DNA of 61,033 bases from Eubacterium sp. (GTDB taxonomy: Bacteria > Bacillota > Clostridia > Oscillospirales > Acutalibacteraceae), in assembly GCA_017458975.1 (NCBI GenBank), contig JAFSZK010000072.1, positions 1-61,033 on the forward strand, in the 5' to 3' direction. Below are positions 16,611 through 25,892 of the stretch, one piece after another. The notes under the pieces were generated by a model, which saw nothing but the letters and a program-made list of their open reading frames with translations, ran no database searches and was not told where the DNA came from. Every line of letters begins with the position of its first letter. Within the stretch, counting starts at the first letter, position 1. The position numbers were made by a program, and so were the translations under genes.

Positions 16611-17489
16611 ATGTTAAAATCAATGACAGGCTTCGGCAGAGCCGTAAATGAAATCGGCGGTTACGTTATTACGGTTGAGCTGAAATCCGTTAACCACAGA
16701 TATTTTGAATTTTCCTCAAGAATACCGCGTCAATACGGCTTTCTTGACGATAAGGTTAAAAGCTATATTAATTCAAAGGTAGCTCGCGGTAAGGTTGAAT
16801 GCTTTATCGGAATTGAGGCGCTCAATACCGAGGACGCCGACGTTGCAGTTAATAATACTATGGCTTCGGCATATGTTAAGGCTCTTAAAGAGCTTGAAGA
16901 AAAGTATGATTTAAAAAACGATTACGGCGCTTTATCCGTTTCAAAATTTCCCGAGGTATTAGTTGTTAAAAAAGCCGAACAGGACGAGGAAGCTCTCTGG
17001 AGCTATGTTAAGGAAACCGCTGACTGCGCGCTTGAAAAGTTTATTTCAATGCGTGAAACCGAGGGCGAAAAAATGAAGGAGGATATTTCCTCAAGAGCCT
17101 CTTATATTCTTGAAGTGGTCGGTTTTATTGAAGAGCGCTCACCCGAAACAGTAAAGGAGTATAACGATAAGCTTAAGGAACGAGTAAGCGAGCTCATAGG
17201 CGACGTTTCACTTGACGAAGCAAGAATTATTCAGGAGGTTGCAATCCTTGCCGATAAGGTGGCTGTAGCCGAAGAAACCGTAAGGCTTCGTTCTCACATT
17301 GACCAGCTTAACGCTTTTCTTAATTCCGAAGAGCCCGTAGGACGTAAAATGGACTTCCTTGTTCAGGAGATTAACCGTGAGGCTAATACAATCGGCTCAA
17401 AGGCAAGCGACGTTGAAATCGCAAGAAAGGTTGTTGAAATCAAGGCTGAGGTTGAAAAAATCAGAGAGCAAATTCAGAATATTGAATAG
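16611..17489 (+). CDS. YicC/YloC family endoribonuclease
   Basis: YicC-type RNase implicated in small-RNA turnover. The 292 residues begin with the family signature [10 protein letters not shown] and continue with [19 protein letters not shown]. The N-terminal YicC domain is followed by the C-terminal DUF1732 block ending in [22 protein letters not shown] and an acidic helical tail. It heads an operon with remA, gmk and rpoZ, the conserved Firmicutes order (yloC-remA-gmk-rpoZ-...-priA-def-fmt). Confidence 0.93.
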   Translation: MLKSMTGFGRAVNEIGGYVITVELKSVNHRYFEFSSRIPRQYGFLDDKVKSYINSKVARGKVECFIGIEALNTEDADVAVNNTMASAYVKALKELEEKYDLKNDYGALSVSKFPEVLVVKKAEQDEEALWSYVKETADCALEKFISMRETEGEKMKEDISSRASYILEVVGFIEERSPETVKEYNDKLKERVSELIGDVSLDEARIIQEVAILADKVAVAEETVRLRSHIDQLNAFLNSEEPVGRKMDFLVQEINREANTIGSKASDVEIARKVVEIKAEVEKIREQIQNIE

Positions 17490-17497
17490 GTGAAAAA

Positions 17498-17740
17498 ATG
17501 AAACTTGTAAATATCGGCTTCGGCAATCTTGTAAATGCCGAAAGAGTTATATCAATAGTATCTCCGGAATCCGCTCCCGTTAAAAGAATTATCCAAAAGG
17601 GAAAAGAAAACGGAACGCTGATTGACGCAACTCACGGAAGAAAAACCATGAGCGTAATTATTACCGATTCGGACAATGTTATTTTAAGCTATTTAGAGCT
17701 TGAGAGAATATCGTCAAGGTTTGAAAAGGAGGCTCATTAA
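17498..17740 (+). CDS. remA: DUF370 / extracellular matrix regulator RemA
   Basis: DNA-binding regulator that in Bacillus activates biofilm-matrix operons by forming ring-like oligomers. The 80-residue protein begins [30 protein letters not shown] (family signature split here only by position) and has [16 protein letters not shown] in the middle. It lies 8 bp after yicC and shares its last base with the gmk ATG. Its target operons in this organism are unknown. Confidence 0.92.
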   Translation: MKLVNIGFGNLVNAERVISIVSPESAPVKRIIQKGKENGTLIDATHGRKTMSVIITDSDNVILSYLELERISSRFEKEAH

Positions 17741-18315
17741 TGTCAAAAAAGGGTATGCTTGTAATCCTGTCCGCTCCGAGCGGCTGCGGAAAGGATACCG
17801 TTTTTAACGAGCTTTTGAAAAGAAGGGACGACGTTGTTAAATCCGTATCCGCTACAACGCGCGCTCCGAGAGGGGACGAGGTAGACGGCGTCAGCTATTA
17901 CTTTAAAACCGAAGAAGAATTCCAGCGCCTTATAAACGGAAAGGGACTTCTTGAATATACGGTTTATAACGGCTGTTATTACGGAACGCCCGTTGAAGGC
18001 GTTGAAAAAGCAATTAACGACGGTAAGGTCTGCTTTTTGATAATTGAAGTTGAGGGCGGTCAGAATATTATGAAGCTTCGCCCCGAAGCGGTATCAATTT
18101 TCCTTTTACCTCCGAGTCTTGAGGTGCTTGAACACAGGCTCAATAAAAGGAACACAAATGATTATGACGACATTAAGCGAAGACTTGAGTTTGCCGAATT
18201 TGAACTCAACTTCGCAGATTTATACAAATACAATGTTGTTAACGACGATTTGGAACGCTGCGTTAATAAGATTGAAGAAATATTAAACTATGAGCTTGAA
18301 GCTCATAACAGATAA
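17740..18315 (+). CDS. gmk: Guanylate kinase
   Basis: Phosphorylates GMP to GDP. The 191 residues show the P-loop SAPSGCGKDT near 11-20, the GMP-binding ATTRAPRGDEVDGVSYYF segment (residues ~38-55), and LEYTVYNGCYYGTP. It carries D instead of the common S/T after the P-loop lysine (GKDT), which is seen in many Clostridia. Start overlaps remA; rpoZ follows 12 bp later. Confidence 0.96.
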   Translation: MSKKGMLVILSAPSGCGKDTVFNELLKRRDDVVKSVSATTRAPRGDEVDGVSYYFKTEEEFQRLINGKGLLEYTVYNGCYYGTPVEGVEKAINDGKVCFLIIEVEGGQNIMKLRPEAVSIFLLPPSLEVLEHRLNKRNTNDYDDIKRRLEFAEFELNFADLYKYNVVNDDLERCVNKIEEILNYELEAHNR

Positions 18316-18327
18316 GGAGAAAAAATT

Positions 18328-18534
18328 ATGTTTAATCCCGATTTAAAGAAAATGCTTGAAAATGTTAACTCACGCTACAGCCTTGTTATCGGTACTGCCA
18401 AAAGAGCAAGAGAGATAAGAGAAGAGGCTATCGAAAAGGAAGAACAGATTGACGAAAAAACCGTTTCACTCGCTATTGAGGAAATCTGTGACGGTAAATA
18501 CGTTATCGAAGAGCCCGACGAGCTTAAAAAATAA
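18328..18534 (+). CDS. rpoZ: RNA polymerase omega subunit
   Basis: Chaperones assembly of beta-prime into RNA polymerase. The 68 residues show NSRYSLVIGTAKRAREI, the omega core helix, and VSLAIEEICDGKYVIEE at the end. AGGAGA precedes the ATG, and the last base of the TAA is the first base of the priA ATG. The gene order gmk-rpoZ-priA supports the assignment of such a short protein. Confidence 0.9.
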   Translation: MFNPDLKKMLENVNSRYSLVIGTAKRAREIREEAIEKEEQIDEKTVSLAIEEICDGKYVIEEPDELKK

Positions 18535-20753
18535 TGATTAAAGCTATTGCAACAGTTGCGGTTGATAATACCTTTTTCAGCTTTGATACCGATTACAGCT
18601 ATGCAATTAAAGAGGAGCAGCTTGAAAAAATCTTTGTTGGCTCAGCCGTCAAGGTACCCTTCGGTCGCGGCGACAGACTGCGCGACGGTATCGTAATTAA
18701 TGTTGATAAGGGTGAGAGCGAAGGTCTTAAAGAGATTGACTCCGTAGGCGAAAGGGCGCTCAGCGAGGAGCTTACAAGCCTTGCCGTCTGGCTTAAGGAA
18801 AGATGCTTTTGTACTACCTACGACTGCTTAAAGCAAATGCTTCCTCGCGGTTACGGACGGATTAAAGGCAATAGCGAAAGGATGATAAGACTCGTAAGCT
18901 TTGATGAAAGCGTGCTTGAGAGCGTGACTAAAAAGCAGAGACTTGTCGTTGAGCTTCTTCTCGACGTAGGAAGCGCGGGAGCGGCGGAGGTTTGCGAATT
19001 TTGCTCGGTCGGTATGACTGTTTTAAATAATCTTGTAAAAAATAATATTGCGCTCTTTTACGAAAAGGAAGTGTTAAGAGCCCCGTATAAGCCTAATAAT
19101 GCGGTTAACGCCGAAAGTATTGAGCTTAATAAGGAGCAAAAAAACGCTTATAAGACTCTGTCCTCGATGATGAATAACGTCGGAGGAAGCGCGCTCTTAT
19201 ACGGCGTTACCGGAAGCGGTAAAACTCAGGTTTACCTGAAGCTTATTGACGACGCGGTAGAAAAGGGAAGGGACGTAATTGTTATGGTTCCCGAAATCGC
19301 GCTTACGCCACAGACTCTTTCGATTTTCCAAAACAGATACGGCGATAAAATTGCAGTAATTCACAGCGGACTTTCCCTCGGCGAAAGAAACGATGAATAT
19401 AAAAGAGCTAAAAGAGGCGACGCAAAAATCGTTATCGGTACGCGCTCCGCGGTATTCGCGCCGCTTAATAATCTCGGACTGATAATTATGGACGAGGAGC
19501 AGGAGCATACCTATAAAAGCGAAAGAACCCCGCGTTACGACACTAAGGATGTTGCTCGCTTCAGAGCCGGATACAATAAAGCGCTCTTTGTTATGGCAAG
19601 CGCAACTCCCTCTCTTGAAACCTATTCGTCGGCGCTCAAGGGTAAAATAACACTTTGTGAACTTAGTCAAAGATACGGCGACTCAAACCTTCCCGAGGTC
19701 ATTACCGTTGATATGAAAAACGAAATGAAGCTTGGTAATAAAACGCCGATTTCCTCAAAGCTCAGGGAGCTGCTTTCTGATACTCTTGACAGGAATAAAC
19801 AGGCGATTCTGCTTATTAACCGCAGAGGGTACAATACCTTTATTGCGTGTAACGAGTGCGGTCATATACTGACCTGTCCCAATTGTTCAATTTCGCTTAC
19901 CTATCATGCCTATAATAACCGCCTTCAATGTCATTATTGCGGTTACTCCAAAAGGCTTGATAATATCTGTCCCGAGTGCGGGGGCGACTCCGTAAGATAC
20001 AGCGGCTACGGCACCCAGAGGGTTGAGGACGAGCTCTCCCGCCTTTTTCCCGAAGCGCGTATTCTTCGTATGGACGCTGATACTACAAGTACTAAGCAGT
20101 CCCATCAAAGACTACTTGATTCCTTTGCCGCACATGAATACGATATTCTTGTCGGTACTCAGATGGTTGCAAAGGGGCTCGATTTTGACGACGTAATTCT
20201 TGTTGGAGTGGTTAACGCCGATAACTCGCTTTATAATGAAAGCTATACGGCGGGCGAAACCTCGTTTGACCTTATTACGCAGGTTGTCGGCAGGTCGGGC
20301 AGAAGGGGCGAAAAGGGTATGGCTGTAATTCAGACCATTAACCCTTTTAACGAGGTTATTGATTTTGCCGCAAACCAGGACTATAAGGGCTTTTATAATA
20401 ATGAAATACAAATGCGAAGGCTGATGATTTATCCTCCGTTTTGTGATTTGATTTCGGCAACCTTTACGGGTGAAAACGAAAACACGGTTGCTCTTTGCGC
20501 AAGGTGCTTTTTTGATACAATGGTTGAGCTTAACGCTGACAAGTTTAAGGATTTGAAGCTTGTTGCGCTCGGACCTACTCCCGCAAAGATAGGAAAGATT
20601 AATAATAACTATCGCTACCGCTTTACCCTTAAGTGTAAGAACTCACGTAAAATGAGGGAAATGGTAAGCGAAATTTTAAAGATTATATCTAAGAAAATGG
20701 AATATAAATCGGTTAGCGTCTCGGTTGACGTGAACCCGAGAGATATCTCATAA
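18534..20753 (+). CDS. priA: Primosomal protein N' (PriA helicase)
   Basis: 3'-5' helicase that restarts stalled forks. The 739 residues comprise the N-terminal 3'BD (VAVDNTFFSFDTDYSYAI), winged-helix region and helicase core. Walker A is GVTGSGKTQ near residue 224, the DEEQEHTYK DEAH-box variant near 319, and motif III ASATPS. Eight zinc-binding cysteines sit between about 438 and 487 (CNECGHILTCPNC, CHYCGY, CPECGG). The helicase C-domain has VGRSGRRGEKG. Coupled to rpoZ and followed by def and fmt. Confidence 0.95.
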   Translation: MIKAIATVAVDNTFFSFDTDYSYAIKEEQLEKIFVGSAVKVPFGRGDRLRDGIVINVDKGESEGLKEIDSVGERALSEELTSLAVWLKERCFCTTYDCLKQMLPRGYGRIKGNSERMIRLVSFDESVLESVTKKQRLVVELLLDVGSAGAAEVCEFCSVGMTVLNNLVKNNIALFYEKEVLRAPYKPNNAVNAESIELNKEQKNAYKTLSSMMNNVGGSALLYGVTGSGKTQVYLKLIDDAVEKGRDVIVMVPEIALTPQTLSIFQNRYGDKIAVIHSGLSLGERNDEYKRAKRGDAKIVIGTRSAVFAPLNNLGLIIMDEEQEHTYKSERTPRYDTKDVARFRAGYNKALFVMASATPSLETYSSALKGKITLCELSQRYGDSNLPEVITVDMKNEMKLGNKTPISSKLRELLSDTLDRNKQAILLINRRGYNTFIACNECGHILTCPNCSISLTYHAYNNRLQCHYCGYSKRLDNICPECGGDSVRYSGYGTQRVEDELSRLFPEARILRMDADTTSTKQSHQRLLDSFAAHEYDILVGTQMVAKGLDFDDVILVGVVNADNSLYNESYTAGETSFDLITQVVGRSGRRGEKGMAVIQTINPFNEVIDFAANQDYKGFYNNEIQMRRLMIYPPFCDLISATFTGENENTVALCARCFFDTMVELNADKFKDLKLVALGPTPAKIGKINNNYRYRFTLKCKNSRKMREMVSEILKIISKKMEYKSVSVSVDVNPRDIS

Positions 20754-20762
20754 GGTGATAAT

Positions 20763-21212
20763 ATGGCACTTAGAAATATTGTTAAGGTCGGCGACCCGAT
20801 ATTAAAGAAAAAAAGCAGGGTCGTTGAAAAGTTTGACGAGCGTCTTTCAACGCTTATCGACGATATGTTTGAAACTATGTATAACGAAAACGGGGTCGGA
20901 CTTGCCGCCGTTCAGGTAGGTATGCTCAAAAGAGTTGTTGTAATTGACGTTGGAGAAGGACCTATTGAGCTTGTTAACCCCGAAATTACAATGCAGGAGG
21001 GAGAGCAAAGAGAAAGCGAAGGCTGTCTTTCACTCCCGGGAGAATTCGGCATTACCCTCAGACCTAAAAAGGTACAGGTTAAAGCGCAGGACAGAAACGG
21101 TAAATGGCAGGTTTTCACCGGAGAGGATTTAAAAGCGCGCGCTTTTTGTCACGAGCTTGACCACCTTGACGGAATACTCTTTACCGAAAAAGTTGTAGGA
21201 AAGCCGGAATAA
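20763..21212 (+). CDS. def: Peptide deformylase
   Basis: Removes the N-formyl group from nascent proteins. The 149 residues have all three motifs: GVGLAAVQVG near 46, EGCLSLPG near 88 and HELDHLDG near 130. These supply the Cys and two His ligands and the catalytic Glu/Asp region. Here the third motif reads HELDH where most enzymes read HExDH, which is within family tolerance. Paired with fmt 2 bp downstream. Confidence 0.96.
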   Translation: MALRNIVKVGDPILKKKSRVVEKFDERLSTLIDDMFETMYNENGVGLAAVQVGMLKRVVVIDVGEGPIELVNPEITMQEGEQRESEGCLSLPGEFGITLRPKKVQVKAQDRNGKWQVFTGEDLKARAFCHELDHLDGILFTEKVVGKPE

Positions 21213-21214
21213 TT

Positions 21215-22144
21215 ATGAAAATAGTTTTTATGGGAACTCCCGATTTTGCGCTTGGCTCATTGAAGGCGTTAATTGAGAGTAAACACAGCGTTGAAGCGGT
21301 CTTTACCCAGCCGGATAAACCCGTCGGAAGGAAACAGATTTTAACTCCTCCGCCCGTTAAAAGCCTTGCGCTTGAAAACGGGATTAAGGTATATCAGCCC
21401 GAAAAAATTAAGGGCTCCGACGCGCTTAAAATAATTAATGATATTAATCCCGACGTTATCGTCGTTGTTGCGTACGGCAAGATTCTTCCCGCTGAAATTC
21501 TTACAAGCGCAAGATTCGGCGCAATTAACGTTCACGCGTCCCTGCTTCCCGAATATCGCGGAGCCGCTCCTATTCAATGGGCTGTTCTTAACGGCGACTC
21601 TGAAACGGGAGTCTGTATTATGCAAATGGACGAGGGGCTTGATACGGGGGATATAATCCTTTGCGAAAAAACCGAAATCGGCGAAAATGAAACGAGCGCC
21701 GAGCTTTTTGACAGACTCTCCGTTATCGGGGCTAACGCGCTTATAAAGGCGCTTGATTTGATTGAAAGCGGTAAAGCCGTAAAAACTCCTCAGCCGAAGG
21801 GTGAATATACTTACGCTTCAATGATAGATAAATCGTTTTGTCCGATTGACTGGAACAAATCCGCGCTTGAGATTCATAATCAGGTCAGGGGACTTCAGAC
21901 CTGGCCCGTTGCTACTACGGTTATCGGTAATAAAACGGTTAAAATTCATAAAACCGCTAAATGCGATATTAAGGGCGGAAAAGCGGGAGAGGTTATGGAA
22001 AGCACGAAAAGGCTTATAATCTCCTGCGGTGACGGAAAATGTCTTGAAATCCTCGAGCTTCAGAGCGAGGGTAAAAGAAAAATGGATGCTAAAGCCTTTT
22101 TGGCGGGAAATAAAATCGAAACTAATACTGTAATCGGAGGATAA
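21215..22144 (+). CDS. fmt: Methionyl-tRNA formyltransferase
   Basis: Formylates Met-tRNA for initiation, the counterpart of Def. The 309 residues contain FMGTPDFALGSL at the start, the formyl-THF binding and catalytic block NVHASLLPEYRGAAPIQWA (near residue 106) and MQMDEGLDTGDI. The C-terminal OB-like domain binds tRNA. Length is normal. Confidence 0.96.
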   Translation: MKIVFMGTPDFALGSLKALIESKHSVEAVFTQPDKPVGRKQILTPPPVKSLALENGIKVYQPEKIKGSDALKIINDINPDVIVVVAYGKILPAEILTSARFGAINVHASLLPEYRGAAPIQWAVLNGDSETGVCIMQMDEGLDTGDIILCEKTEIGENETSAELFDRLSVIGANALIKALDLIESGKAVKTPQPKGEYTYASMIDKSFCPIDWNKSALEIHNQVRGLQTWPVATTVIGNKTVKIHKTAKCDIKGGKAGEVMESTKRLIISCGDGKCLEILELQSEGKRKMDAKAFLAGNKIETNTVIGG

Positions 22145-22145
22145 T

Positions 22146-22862
22146 ATGTATTACGGATACGGAACTACTATAATTCTTGCCCTGCCCGTATTTATCTTTG
22201 CACTTGTTGCTCAGGGTATGGTAAAAAGAAGATTCAGAAAATACTCGCAGGTAATGAGCCAAACGGGTATGACGGGCGCTGAGGCGGCGTACAGACTCTT
22301 ACAGCTTAACGGAATTACCGACGTCGGTATTCAGCAGATTGCCGGCAATTTAACCGATAATTACGACCCGAGAAAAAAAGTTATTTCCTTAAGTCAGGAG
22401 GTTTATTCCTCGCGCTCGGTTGCCGCAATCGGTATTGCCTGTCACGAAGCGGGACATGCCTGCCAGCACGCGCAGGGCTACGCTCCGCTGAAAATAAGAA
22501 ATACCGTAATACCGATAACGAACATCGGCTCTTCTCTCGGAATACCGCTTGTGTTTATCGGCGTTCTCATCAGCGTTTACGCTCAGTCACTCGGCTCAAT
22601 CGGTGAGATGGTTGCGCTTGCAGGTCTTGTTCTTTACTGCTTTGTAGGCTTTTTCCAGCTTGTTACTCTCCCCGTTGAGTTTAATGCGAGCAGGAGAGCG
22701 CTTCGCACTATTGAGGATAACGGCTTCCTTGTAGGCGAAGAATACGAGGAAGCTAAAAAGGTTCTTACCGCAGCGGCTTTAACCTATGTAGCCGCTCTTG
22801 CTTCAACCTTAGTAACGATTTTAAGATTGTTTCTTATGATAACAGGTAGTCGCAGAAGATGA
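22146..22862 (+). CDS. Membrane zinc metallopeptidase (YugP/DUF2324 type)
   Basis: Predicted membrane-embedded M48-like zinc protease of the YugP family; substrates unknown. The 238 residues start with a TM helix (about 7-25) and contain HEAGHACQHAQGYAPL with the HExxH zinc site near residue 100. An NFDP-like NYDPRKKVISLS segment lies before it, and two further TM helices run through about 120-180. The C-terminus has a TM helix after AALTYVAALAS. It lies between fmt and rsmB and overlaps rsmB by 4 bp, so it is expressed with translation genes. Confidence 0.88.
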   Translation: MYYGYGTTIILALPVFIFALVAQGMVKRRFRKYSQVMSQTGMTGAEAAYRLLQLNGITDVGIQQIAGNLTDNYDPRKKVISLSQEVYSSRSVAAIGIACHEAGHACQHAQGYAPLKIRNTVIPITNIGSSLGIPLVFIGVLISVYAQSLGSIGEMVALAGLVLYCFVGFFQLVTLPVEFNASRRALRTIEDNGFLVGEEYEEAKKVLTAAALTYVAALASTLVTILRLFLMITGSRRR

Positions 22863-24097
22863 GTAAATCAAGACTGATTTCGTTTGAGGTATTAAACGAC
22901 GTTTTCAAAAACAATGCGTATTCAAATATTGCGCTTGATAACGCGATTAAAGACTGCTCAAAGGAGGATAAAGCTTTTATTACGGCTTTAACCTACGGGG
23001 TAATTGAAAGAAAGATTACGCTTGAGTATATTGCCGATAAATTCCTTGACAAAAAGCCTAAGGGCAAGGTTAATACCCTTATTCTTATGGGTATATATCA
23101 GCTCTGTTTTATGGATAAAATTCCGTCCTCAGCCGCCGTTAACGAAACGGTTAAGCTTGCCGATGAGGTCGGATGCTCGTACTACAAATCGCTTATTAAC
23201 GCCGTTCTCAGAAAAGCCGATAAAGAGAGAATTGATATTAACTCTTTTGACTCTCTGAGTGTTAAATACTCCTTTCCCGAGCATCTTGTTAATATGCTTA
23301 AAAAGCAGTACGGACAGGATGAAATCGAAAATATTTTAAAAGCGTTTAATACAAAAGCTCCCGTTTTTGCAATTCCCAATTCGTTGTATGTAACTGCCGA
23401 CGAGCTGTGGTATGAGCTTACGGACGAGGGCGTACTGTGCGAGGCATACGGTGAGGTTGTTAAAATCTTTTCGGGTTTTTCAGCCGATAAGTCTGTTGCG
23501 TTTAAAAACGGACTTTTCCATATTGAGGATTTAAGCTCGTTTGAGTGTGCCCGCGCTCTTGAAACAAAAAAAGGCGAGAGAGTTCTTGATATGTGTTGCG
23601 CTCCCGGCGGAAAGGCATTTACAATAGCCCAAAGCGGCGCGGAGGTTTATGCTTATGATTTACATCCTCACAGGGTAAAGCTTATTGAGGACGGCGCTAA
23701 AAGACTCGGCTTAACTAATATCAGCTGCGCAGTTAACGACGCGCTTAAGCTTAATGAGAGTATCCCGAAGGCTGATAAAATCCTTTGCGACGTTCCATGC
23801 TCGGGCTTCGGTATTATAAGGCGTAAGCCCGAAATAAGATATAAAGACCTTGATTCAATTAAGGAGCTGCCTGAAATTCAGTACGGTATTCTTTCTGTTT
23901 CTTCAAAATATCTTAAAGACGGCGGAAGAATAATCTATTCAACCTGCACTCTTAATAAGAAGGAAAATGAAAGGGTTGTAAAGAGATTTCTTGAAAATAA
24001 TCCGGATTTCAGACTTATAAATGAAAAAACAACTCTCCCCGAAATTGACGGAGGAGACGGATTCTACTTTGCTTTAATGGAAAAAACCAATGACTGA
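22859..24097 (+). CDS. rsmB: 16S rRNA m5C967 methyltransferase
   Basis: SAM-dependent RsmB/Sun protein. The 412 residues consist of an N-terminal NusB-like domain (about 1-135) and a Rossmann methyltransferase. SAM-binding DMCCAPGGK is near 244. Catalytic and release cysteines are in DVPCSGFG near 312 and STCTLNKKENE near 362. Overlaps with the neighbouring genes on both sides (4 bp and 8 bp) indicate tight coupling. Confidence 0.94.
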   Translation: MSKSRLISFEVLNDVFKNNAYSNIALDNAIKDCSKEDKAFITALTYGVIERKITLEYIADKFLDKKPKGKVNTLILMGIYQLCFMDKIPSSAAVNETVKLADEVGCSYYKSLINAVLRKADKERIDINSFDSLSVKYSFPEHLVNMLKKQYGQDEIENILKAFNTKAPVFAIPNSLYVTADELWYELTDEGVLCEAYGEVVKIFSGFSADKSVAFKNGLFHIEDLSSFECARALETKKGERVLDMCCAPGGKAFTIAQSGAEVYAYDLHPHRVKLIEDGAKRLGLTNISCAVNDALKLNESIPKADKILCDVPCSGFGIIRRKPEIRYKDLDSIKELPEIQYGILSVSSKYLKDGGRIIYSTCTLNKKENERVVKRFLENNPDFRLINEKTTLPEIDGGDGFYFALMEKTND

Positions 24098-25118
24098 TAT
24101 TAAATCATTAAACGAAGCTCAGCTCAGCGAGGCATTAAAGTCACTCGGCGAGCCTGCCTTCAGGTCAAAACAAATCTATCAGTGGCTCCACCAAAAGGGC
24201 GTAAGCTCCTTTGATGAAATGACAAATCTCTCAAAGGAATTACGTGAAAAGCTAAAAGAGGAATATTTTATTCCTTGCTGCAATATAGAGGAAAAATACG
24301 TCTCAAAGCTTGACGGTACGGTTAAGTATCTCTTCAAACTTTTTGACGGCGAATACATTGAAAGCGTGGTTATGAAATATAAGTACGGCTACACTATTTG
24401 TATTTCCTCCCAGGTTGGTTGTAAAATGGGCTGCCGCTTTTGCGCTTCAACTCTTAACGGATGCAAAAGAAATCTTTTAAGCGCAGAGATGGAAAGCCAG
24501 GTGCATTCCGCTCAGAACGACCTCGGTATAAGGATTTCCCATATAGTTCTTATGGGTATCGGCGAGCCGCTTGATAATTACGAAAATGTTATTAATTTCC
24601 TTAAAACCGTAAATAATGAAAACGGGCTTAATATATCTCTCAGGGATATAACTCTTTCAACCTGCGGTATTGTTCCTAAGATTTATGAGCTTATGAAAGA
24701 GGAGCTTCCGATTACCTTAACCCTTTCGCTTCACGCTCCCAATGATAAAATAAGAAGTGAAATGATGCCGATAAATAATAAATGGAGCGTTGACGAGGTG
24801 ATTAAGGCGCTCGACGAATACGAGAAGCACACCTCGCGAAGAGTGTCGTTTGAATATACTCTCATTAACGGAGTGAACGACAGCGAGGAAAACGCAAGAG
24901 AGCTTGCAAAAAAGCTTAAGGGAATTAACTGTCACGTTAATTTAATTCCCGTAAATAACGTTAAAGAAAATGACTATATTGTATCTAATGAATATAATAT
25001 TAAAAAATTTCAATATATCTTGAAAAGCTTAAAGATTAATGCTACAATAAGAAGAACTCTCGGCAAGGATATAAATGCGTCCTGTGGTCAGCTCAGACGC
25101 AAGAAGCAAGAGAGTTAG
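24090..25118 (+). CDS. rlmN: 23S rRNA/tRNA m2A methyltransferase
   Basis: Radical SAM enzyme making m2A2503 in 23S rRNA and m2A37 in tRNA. The 342 residues include the cluster motif CKMGCRFCAS near 112-121, the GIGEPLDNYENV block, LSTCGIVP and LSLHAPND. The C-terminal NASCGQLR holds the mechanistic cysteine. Absence of extra motifs argues for RlmN and not Cfr. A new Shine-Dalgarno precedes prpC 18 bp downstream. Confidence 0.95.
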   Translation: MTDIKSLNEAQLSEALKSLGEPAFRSKQIYQWLHQKGVSSFDEMTNLSKELREKLKEEYFIPCCNIEEKYVSKLDGTVKYLFKLFDGEYIESVVMKYKYGYTICISSQVGCKMGCRFCASTLNGCKRNLLSAEMESQVHSAQNDLGIRISHIVLMGIGEPLDNYENVINFLKTVNNENGLNISLRDITLSTCGIVPKIYELMKEELPITLTLSLHAPNDKIRSEMMPINNKWSVDEVIKALDEYEKHTSRRVSFEYTLINGVNDSEENARELAKKLKGINCHVNLIPVNNVKENDYIVSNEYNIKKFQYILKSLKINATIRRTLGKDINASCGQLRRKKQES

Positions 25119-25136
25119 AAACGGTGGTGCAATTTT

Positions 25137-25865
25137 ATGAAAATGGTTGCTAAAACTGACAAAGGTATGGTCAGGGCAAATAATCAGGACGCCTACTCAG
25201 TCGGCGAGCTTCCGGGTGAAATCACCTGGGCTGTTGTGTGCGACGGTATGGGCGGAGCTGCGGGCGGAGATATTGCTTCAAAGCTTGCGGTAAAGGTTAT
25301 CAGCGATAAAATAACCTCCTGTTATAATGCCAAGATGCGCGACGCCTCTATTAAGAACCTTCTTGACAGCGCTATTGCCGCTGCTAATATCGAGGTTTAT
25401 GATATGGCATACGCTCACAGCGAGCTCTCGGGTATGGGAACTACTGTTGTATGCGCAATCGTAAGAGACGGTGAAATCTATATTGCCTATGCCGGCGACA
25501 GCAGAGCATATATCGCTTCCAAAAAAGAGGTAAGACAGATTACAACCGACCACTCCCTTGTACAGGACTTAGTGAATCAGGGTAAGCTTACCGAGGACGA
25601 AGCTGAGCATCATCCCAATAAAAATGTAATTACACGAGCTGTCGGAATTGACAAGATGATTGAGGCGGACTACGTTCAGTGTCCTCTCGGGGACGACGAA
25701 ACCCTTATTCTTTGTACTGACGGTCTTTCTAACTATGTAACAAAGAAAGAGCTTCACGACGATATCGTAGACGGTCAGTACTACGCTTTTGCTGACAGAC
25801 TTGTTAAAAGAGCAAATAAAAACGGCGGCGGCGATAATATAACCGTTGTTGCCATTTCAAAATAA
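25137..25865 (+). CDS. prpC: PP2C-family Ser/Thr phosphatase
   Basis: Dephosphorylates proteins phosphorylated by the neighbouring PrkC. The 242 residues have the PP2C metal motifs: TDKGMVRANNQD (first Asp), CDGMGGAAGGD, SGMGTTVVC, YAGDSRAY, LCTDGLSNYV and GGGDNITVV. It is soluble without a TM segment. It sits directly before the kinase, the conserved stp-pknB pair. Confidence 0.96.
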   Translation: MKMVAKTDKGMVRANNQDAYSVGELPGEITWAVVCDGMGGAAGGDIASKLAVKVISDKITSCYNAKMRDASIKNLLDSAIAAANIEVYDMAYAHSELSGMGTTVVCAIVRDGEIYIAYAGDSRAYIASKKEVRQITTDHSLVQDLVNQGKLTEDEAEHHPNKNVITRAVGIDKMIEADYVQCPLGDDETLILCTDGLSNYVTKKELHDDIVDGQYYAFADRLVKRANKNGGGDNITVVAISK

Positions 25866-25892
25866 ATATAACTCACTATTGGAGATGAAGAT

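Noticed and set aside
17498..17740. remA as an rRNA- or antitoxin-like small protein
   Set aside because: The 80-residue length, sequence signature and conserved yicC-remA-gmk order identify it as DUF370/RemA.
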